From positions 1 through 18,674 of the forward strand of contig CAZYMU010000042.1 of the NCBI GenBank assembly GCA_964648465.1: a stretch of DNA of 18,674 nucleotides, in the 5' to 3' direction. Positions 15,507-18,674 of this stretch are shown piece by piece. Source of the stretch: Aminicenans sp964648465 (GTDB lineage Bacteria > Acidobacteriota > Aminicenantia > Aminicenantales > Aminicenantaceae). The notes beneath the pieces were generated by a model that was not told where the DNA came from, made no database searches, and worked only from the letters and a program-made list of their open reading frames with translations. The translations under genes were made by a program, and so were the position numbers. How positions within the stretch are numbered: position 1 is the first letter of the stretch; the number at the start of each line of letters is the position of its first letter.

Positions 15507-16691
15507 TTACTCTATTACTCCCACCATTTTGCCGCATTTTTTAAAGCTTGCAAGAACAGCATCAAGTTCCTCATCAGAATGTGTAGCTGAATAGCTTGTT
15601 CTAATCAGAGCTTGATCTTTAGGAACAGCAGGATAAATCACAGGATTTGTGAAGATACCATCTTCCCTCAGTAGTTTCCATAACATGAAGGTTAATTCAT
15701 CCTTACCTATCATTAGAGGGATAACCGGAGTCTCTGATGGGCCTGTGTCATAACCCATAGCCTGAAATCCTGACTTCATTTTTTCGGTAATTTGCCACAG
15801 TCTCTCTCTCCTTTCAGGTTCTGTTTCAATCACATCAAGTGTAGCGAGTACTGTTGCCACGGAAGCTGGAGTTATGCTGGCACTAAAAATCAAGGCCCGA
15901 GCAAAATGTTTAATGTAAGATATAACTTTTTTATCTCCGGCTACAAATCCTCCCAACGAAGCAAAAGATTTACTGAATGTACCCATGATTAAATCCACAT
16001 CATCCTCGACTCCAAAATGCTCTGCTGTACCTCTTCCATTTTTTCCCATAACTCCTATCCCATGAGCATCATCAACCATAAATCGAGAATCATATTTTTT
16101 TGCTAACTTAACAATAGCCGGCAAATTCGACAAATCTCCTTCCATACTAAAGACTCCATCAACTATAATGATCTTCCCTATCTTTTCATCCAAGGATGAA
16201 AGGACTCTTTCCAAATCTTCCATATCATTATGCTTGAATTTGCAAACATTTCCATAAGATAAGCGGCATGCATCAATAATACTCGCATGATCCATCTTGT
16301 CAGTGATGACAGCATCACCTCTTCCTACAATTGTTGATATTATGCCCTGGTTTGTCTGAAAACCTGTACTAAAAGCAAGGGCTGCATCTTTTCTCATGAA
16401 TTTTGCCAGCCGTCTTTCCAGTTCTACATGAATATCCAGGGTTCCATTCAAAAACCTAGATCCACAAGTGGAAACTCCGTACTTAGCTATGGCCTCCTGA
16501 GCGGCTTTCATCGCTTTTGGATGATCAATTAGACCTAAATAATTGTTAGATCCAACCATTATGATTTCTTTACCGTCGATTTTAACCTTATTTCCCTTTA
16601 CCTCCTCGATGGGAGTAAAATAAGGATACATTCCTAATTCTTGAACTTCTTCAGCTCGAGTAAATCTGTAACATTTATCAAATATACTCAC
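15507..16691 (-). CDS. spt: Serine palmitoyltransferase-like PLP acyltransferase
   Basis: PLP enzyme of the alpha-oxoamine synthase family, which joins an amino acid to an acyl thioester with loss of CO2. The 394 residues are full length: FVGSNNYLGL-type motif (45-54), STCGSRFLNGTLDIH (74-88), cofactor-stacking H135 in DHAS, D207 and H210 in VDDAHGIG, and Schiff-base K241 in GTFSKSFASLGGFVAG. Relatives in the family, KBL (2-amino-3-ketobutyrate CoA ligase) and BioF, usually read GTLGKA at the lysine. GTFSKS is the form I know from bacterial serine palmitoyltransferases, which make 3-ketosphinganine from serine and palmitoyl-CoA or acyl-ACP, the first step of sphingolipid synthesis. No threonine dehydrogenase or biotin genes are nearby. 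The start is GTG, preceded by a strong GAGGAGGAG. KBL or another acyltransferase remains possible. The S55-type gene follows, and a divergent SDR lies upstream. Confidence 0.82.
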   Translation of the reverse strand: MSIFDKCYRFTRAEEVQELGMYPYFTPIEEVKGNKVKIDGKEIIMVGSNNYLGLIDHPKAMKAAQEAIAKYGVSTCGSRFLNGTLDIHVELERRLAKFMRKDAALAFSTGFQTNQGIISTIVGRGDAVITDKMDHASIIDACRLSYGNVCKFKHNDMEDLERVLSSLDEKIGKIIIVDGVFSMEGDLSNLPAIVKLAKKYDSRFMVDDAHGIGVMGKNGRGTAEHFGVEDDVDLIMGTFSKSFASLGGFVAGDKKVISYIKHFARALIFSASITPASVATVLATLDVIETEPERRERLWQITEKMKSGFQAMGYDTGPSETPVIPLMIGKDELTFMLWKLLREDGIFTNPVIYPAVPKDQALIRTSYSATHSDEELDAVLASFKKCGKMVGVIE

Positions 16692-16694
16692 AAT

Positions 16695-16703
16695 CTCCTC
16701 CTC
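16695..16703 (-). promoter_or_regulatory. Strong ribosome binding site for a GTG start
   Basis: GAGGAGGAG on the minus strand lies three bases before GTG at 16689-16691 (the AGGAGG core is about five bases away). It is the strongest Shine-Dalgarno sequence in the window and fixes the GTG start of the palmitoyltransferase-like gene. Confidence 0.8.
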
Positions 16704-16728
16704 TTATAATAAGCAATTAGAAGTCTTA

Positions 16729-16757
16729 ATCATAATTTTTTTCACTATTTCAATCAA
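16729..16757 (-). promoter_or_regulatory. Sigma-70-like promoter of the palmitoyltransferase operon
   Basis: On the minus strand TTGATT (16752-16757) and TATGAT (16729-16734) are exactly 17 bases apart. Transcription would start near 16722, giving a leader of about 30 bases that contains the strong ribosome binding site. Confidence 0.5.
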
Positions 16758-16786
16758 GTTTGACCAAGCCAGGTATTTTATATACA

Positions 16787-17770
16787 ATGCAAAAAGTGAA
16801 AACATTTATTACTGGTGGAACCGGCTTCATCGGCAGTCATCTAATCAACTATTTAATAAATAAAAAAAACACCGAAATATTTGCTCTTATCCGAAACCTC
16901 AATAAATTAAAATGGCTAGAGGGACTCAATATTCATTTTTTAGAAGGAAGTCTTCTCTCTATCCCTTCTTTGCCTTCGGATATTGATATTATTTTCCATA
17001 TCGCAGGTTTAACCAAAACCAACAAATCGGGTGATTATTATACAGTAAATCAGCAGGGAACAGCAAGCCTTTTTCAGGCTCTTCTATCGCAAAAGGTCTT
17101 CCCTAAAAAAATTATCTGCCTCAGCAGCATTGCTGCTTCATGCCCCAGCTGCAACGGTAAACCCGTCAAGGAATGCAGCCCTTCTGACCCGATCACACCA
17201 TATGGAAAGAGTAAACTTCAGGGGGAAATTGAAGCATTAAAATTCAAGGACAAATTCTCCATTGTCATAATAAGAGTCGGGGCTGTATTCGGTCCCAGGG
17301 ATAAAGACTTTCTTTCTTATTTTAAAATAATCAATAAAGGAATACTGCCATCCGTTGCTTTAAAGCCGAGACTATTGAGCTTTTGTTATGTTAAAGACCT
17401 CGTAAAAGCACTTGACCTCTGCACTCAAAAAAATCTTGAAAGTGGTGAAATCATCAATATTGCTGATCCAACACCTTACACATGGGATGAATTCGGACAG
17501 GCAGCAGGCATAGCCCTGGGAAAGACGCTAAGAAAAATAAAAATCCCTCTTCCCTTTATTTATACTGTTAGTTTGTGCTCTGAGTTATCAGGCAAAATAA
17601 GCAGGAACCCGAGCATCCTAAACAGGCACAAATTTAGAGAGATGAAACAGCAGGGCTGGATTGTTGACACAAAAAAAGCCACAGAAAAGTTATCTTTTCA
17701 ACCCCAATATTCCCTTCAAGAGGCTGTCCGTGAGACAGTAGACTGGTATATTGAACAGGGCTGGCTTTGA
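16787..17770 (+). CDS. Extended SDR family NAD(P)-dependent epimerase/reductase
   Basis: Predicted cytoplasmic or membrane-associated NAD(P)-dependent oxidoreductase of the extended short-chain dehydrogenase/reductase family, 327 residues. The Rossmann glycine motif TGGTGFIGSHL (residues 9-19), FHIAGLT (70-76), CLSSIAA with the catalytic Ser (111-117) and YGKSK (Y139, K143) are intact. The C-terminal part is the variable substrate domain. Such proteins include sugar epimerases, dihydroflavonol-reductase-like enzymes and the bacterial ceramide reductase; the last is suggested only by the divergent palmitoyltransferase-like neighbour. The frame opens at a TTG (16760) that would add nine residues, but the ATG at 16787 puts the Rossmann fold at the usual distance from the N-terminus. 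GTG at 16796 is a third option: a TTGACC/TACAAT pair with a 17-base spacer (16760-16788) would place the transcript start around there. No clear ribosome binding site is seen. Confidence 0.88.
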   Translation: MQKVKTFITGGTGFIGSHLINYLINKKNTEIFALIRNLNKLKWLEGLNIHFLEGSLLSIPSLPSDIDIIFHIAGLTKTNKSGDYYTVNQQGTASLFQALLSQKVFPKKIICLSSIAASCPSCNGKPVKECSPSDPITPYGKSKLQGEIEALKFKDKFSIVIIRVGAVFGPRDKDFLSYFKIINKGILPSVALKPRLLSFCYVKDLVKALDLCTQKNLESGEIINIADPTPYTWDEFGQAAGIALGKTLRKIKIPLPFIYTVSLCSELSGKISRNPSILNRHKFREMKQQGWIVDTKKATEKLSFQPQYSLQEAVRETVDWYIEQGWL

Positions 17771-17828
17771 TCCATTTCTATCGATACCCCTCTATAATAT
17801 CAGACTCGCTGATCTTGTACCTAATAAC

Positions 17829-17840
17829 CTGAATTATTCA
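17829..17840 (+). repeat. 12-base box, copy 3 (CTGAATTATTCA)
   Basis: One mismatch from CTGGATTATTCA, preceded by AAC as in the copies at 928 and 18544. It lies between the convergent SDR and DsbD-like genes. With the next base it can also fold as a five-base-pair hairpin (CTGAA, loop TTA, TTCAG) before a T-rich stretch, a weak terminator candidate. Confidence 0.45.
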
Positions 17841-17853
17841 GTCTAATTTTAAA

Positions 17854-18333
17854 TTATTTCTTCTTTCTTACCGTCCTGTTTCGCGTGTAAAAGGAAGCCG
17901 AAAACTTGGAAATATTTTTTAGACACCAACTTTCCTTCTTACAGCAAGCAAAATATTTTACTTTTCCTTCGATAATATGATTCCCTCGTTCAGCCTCAAG
18001 GTTTACGGTAAAAGGAATTTCAATAGGATCATTTATATTCAGGTATTCTTCACCGTCTTTTTTCAGAATTTCTATGTCCATATCAGAAGCAGAAAAGAAA
18101 TTCTTTGGAAAAACAAGCTCCTCAGAAGGATTTAATTCAATAGTAAAAAATGGGTGAGGGCTTATATTAATTCCCTCTTCAACAGTGAATTTCAGTATCA
18201 GTTTCCCCTCCTCGCCTCTTGAAAGCCTTTTAGGGTTTATCGAAACTTCAACTTTTAAAAGGTCAATCTCTTTCGCAGTCAACGAAAGCGAAACAGCAAA
18301 TATCATCACAATTACAAAAATGGTACGCCGCAA
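17854..18333 (-). CDS. Exported stand-alone DsbD N-terminal-like protein
   Basis: A 159-residue exported protein. A signal peptide (MRRTIFVIVMIFAVSLSLTA) is followed by an immunoglobulin-like beta sandwich (VEVSINPKRLSRGEEGKLILKF, PIEIPFTVNLEA). Near the end, EGKVKYFACCKKESWC places C131 and C137 in a Cx5C arrangement with a preceding Tyr. This matches the redox cysteine pair of the DsbD N-terminal domain, C103 and C109 in Escherichia coli, which passes electrons to periplasmic disulfide proteins. The membrane and thioredoxin domains of DsbD are absent, so it must work with a partner encoded elsewhere. An extra Cys (C130) sits directly before the pair. It starts at TTG, supported by AGGAG six bases upstream. 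The basic tail (RNRTVRKKK) has no assigned role. A non-redox, metal-binding role is an alternative. Confidence 0.68.
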   Translation of the reverse strand: MRRTIFVIVMIFAVSLSLTAKEIDLLKVEVSINPKRLSRGEEGKLILKFTVEEGINISPHPFFTIELNPSEELVFPKNFFSASDMDIEILKKDGEEYLNINDPIEIPFTVNLEAERGNHIIEGKVKYFACCKKESWCLKNISKFSASFYTRNRTVRKKK

Positions 18334-18339
18334 GAAAAA

Positions 18340-18344
18340 CTCCT
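18340..18344 (-). promoter_or_regulatory. Ribosome binding site for a TTG start
   Basis: AGGAG on the minus strand sits six bases before TTG at 18331-18333, ideal spacing, and fixes the start of the DsbD-like protein. Confidence 0.7.
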
Positions 18345-18359
18345 ATGACTCCATTTATT

Positions 18360-18371
18360 CTGGATTATTCA
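18360..18371 (+). repeat. 12-base box, copy 4 (CTGGATTATTCA)
   Basis: Identical to the copy at 18544-18555. It lies 27 bases upstream of the TTG start of the DsbD-like gene, within its leader or promoter. Confidence 0.5.
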
Positions 18372-18543
18372 ACCAATCCAGCCTACCACTAGATTGCCAG
18401 TTATATTGCCTCCTCAGCCAAATCGTAGGGCAAAAAGATAATATCTCAAACGCCCGAAAACTTCAAATCAAAAATATATAAGATATTTCTTTATTTTTTC
18501 TTTATCATTTATTATATTATCTAAACTGGATAATCTGGGAAAC

Positions 18544-18555
18544 CTGGATTATTCA
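18544..18555 (+). repeat. 12-base box, copy 5 (CTGGATTATTCA)
   Basis: Identical to the copy at 18360-18371. It is directly followed by the hairpin-rich element, so it could be that element's edge. Confidence 0.5.
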
Positions 18556-18556
18556 C

Positions 18557-18646
18557 GAGTCAAGCTTGCTGCAGATGCAAGGCACAGCGCATGAAGTTGT
18601 GGTCCTTCACCACGAATGTGCTGTAACGAAGCAGATCAGGCTGTGT
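18557..18646. repeat. Hairpin-rich, repeat-like element at the right edge
   Basis: GC-richer than its surroundings and non-coding. ACAGCGCA (18584-18591) pairs with TGTGCTGT (18617-18624) with one G-U. Inside it TTGTGGT (18597-18603) pairs with ACCACGA (18609-18615) around the loop CCTTC, again with one G-U. Flanking copies of GCAGAT at 18571 and 18631 add a loose direct repeat (GCAGATGCAAGGC against GCAGATCAGGC). The form resembles dispersed palindromic or MITE-like bacterial repeats, but only one copy is in the window. Its end is not known. Confidence 0.42.
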
Positions 18647-18674
18647 CATAACTGGCATTAAAATAAGCATTTTA

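Larger units (their letters stand above)
18334..18674. other. Right-edge stretch without a gene
   Basis: Over these 341 bases I see no protein-coding or known RNA gene. It holds the leader of the DsbD-like gene, two identical 12-base boxes 184 bases apart, an AT-rich middle (about 18465-18525) and the hairpin-rich element at the right edge, which may continue beyond the window. Confidence 0.6.

Noticed and set aside
17799..17813. ATCAG-ACTCG-CTGAT hairpin after the SDR gene as a terminator
   Set aside because: The stem is only five pairs, AT-rich, and is not followed by a run of T.
18185..18481. 98-codon plus-strand frame running into the right intergenic stretch
   Set aside because: It begins inside the DsbD-like gene, has no ribosome binding site and reads as low-complexity translation of non-coding DNA.

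Overview
The window looks like chromosomal DNA of an uncultivated, AT-rich, Gram-negative bacterium. The diderm reading rests on an exported beta-barrel protein ending in Phe, exported envelope proteins and LolC/MacB-type permeases. The mix of a peptidase-S55-type exported protein, RNase HIII, EF-P and a serine-palmitoyltransferase-like enzyme recalls the Acidobacteriota/Aminicenantes neighbourhood. That placement is a guess from gene content, with no marker-gene proof. Genes are dense, many overlap by ATGA, and GTG and TTG starts occur. I see no rRNA, tRNA, CRISPR array, transposase or phage gene.

Layout. 1-210: no gene. 211-1528 (minus): an RsuA/RluB-type pseudouridine synthase and a small outer-membrane beta-barrel protein. 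1705-4181 (plus): two tandem paralogous MacB/FtsX-type permeases without their ATPase. 4230-9590 (minus): a run of five genes, in transcription order an RNase Z-like metallo-hydrolase, a YtcJ-type amidohydrolase, a CaCA cation exchanger, then after a 95-base gap RNase HIII and an AlaX-type alanyl-tRNA editing protein. 9731-11400 (plus): a galactokinase-like GHMP kinase and elongation factor P. 11418-16691 (minus): a serine-palmitoyltransferase-like enzyme, an exported SpoIVB/S55-type protein and a large exported beta-propeller protein. 16787-17770 (plus): an extended SDR divergent from the palmitoyltransferase gene. 17854-18333 (minus): an exported stand-alone DsbD N-terminal-like protein. 18334-18674: a gene-free stretch with repeat-like and foldable sequence.

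Functionally, the most coherent block is 11418-17770. The palmitoyltransferase-like enzyme and the divergent SDR fit the first steps of bacterial sphingolipid synthesis. The S55-type protein and the propeller follow in the same probable operon and would act outside the cytoplasm. The 4230-9590 run mixes hydrolases and nucleic-acid quality control.

The least explained signals are a 12-base box (CTGGATTATTCA and near matches) found five times outside gene interiors, all in one orientation; a hairpin-rich element at the right edge; the reversed order of the Ser and His blocks in the S55 protein; and a seven-repeat propeller with an exact 41-residue period and one blade carrying an insertion of roughly 45 residues.
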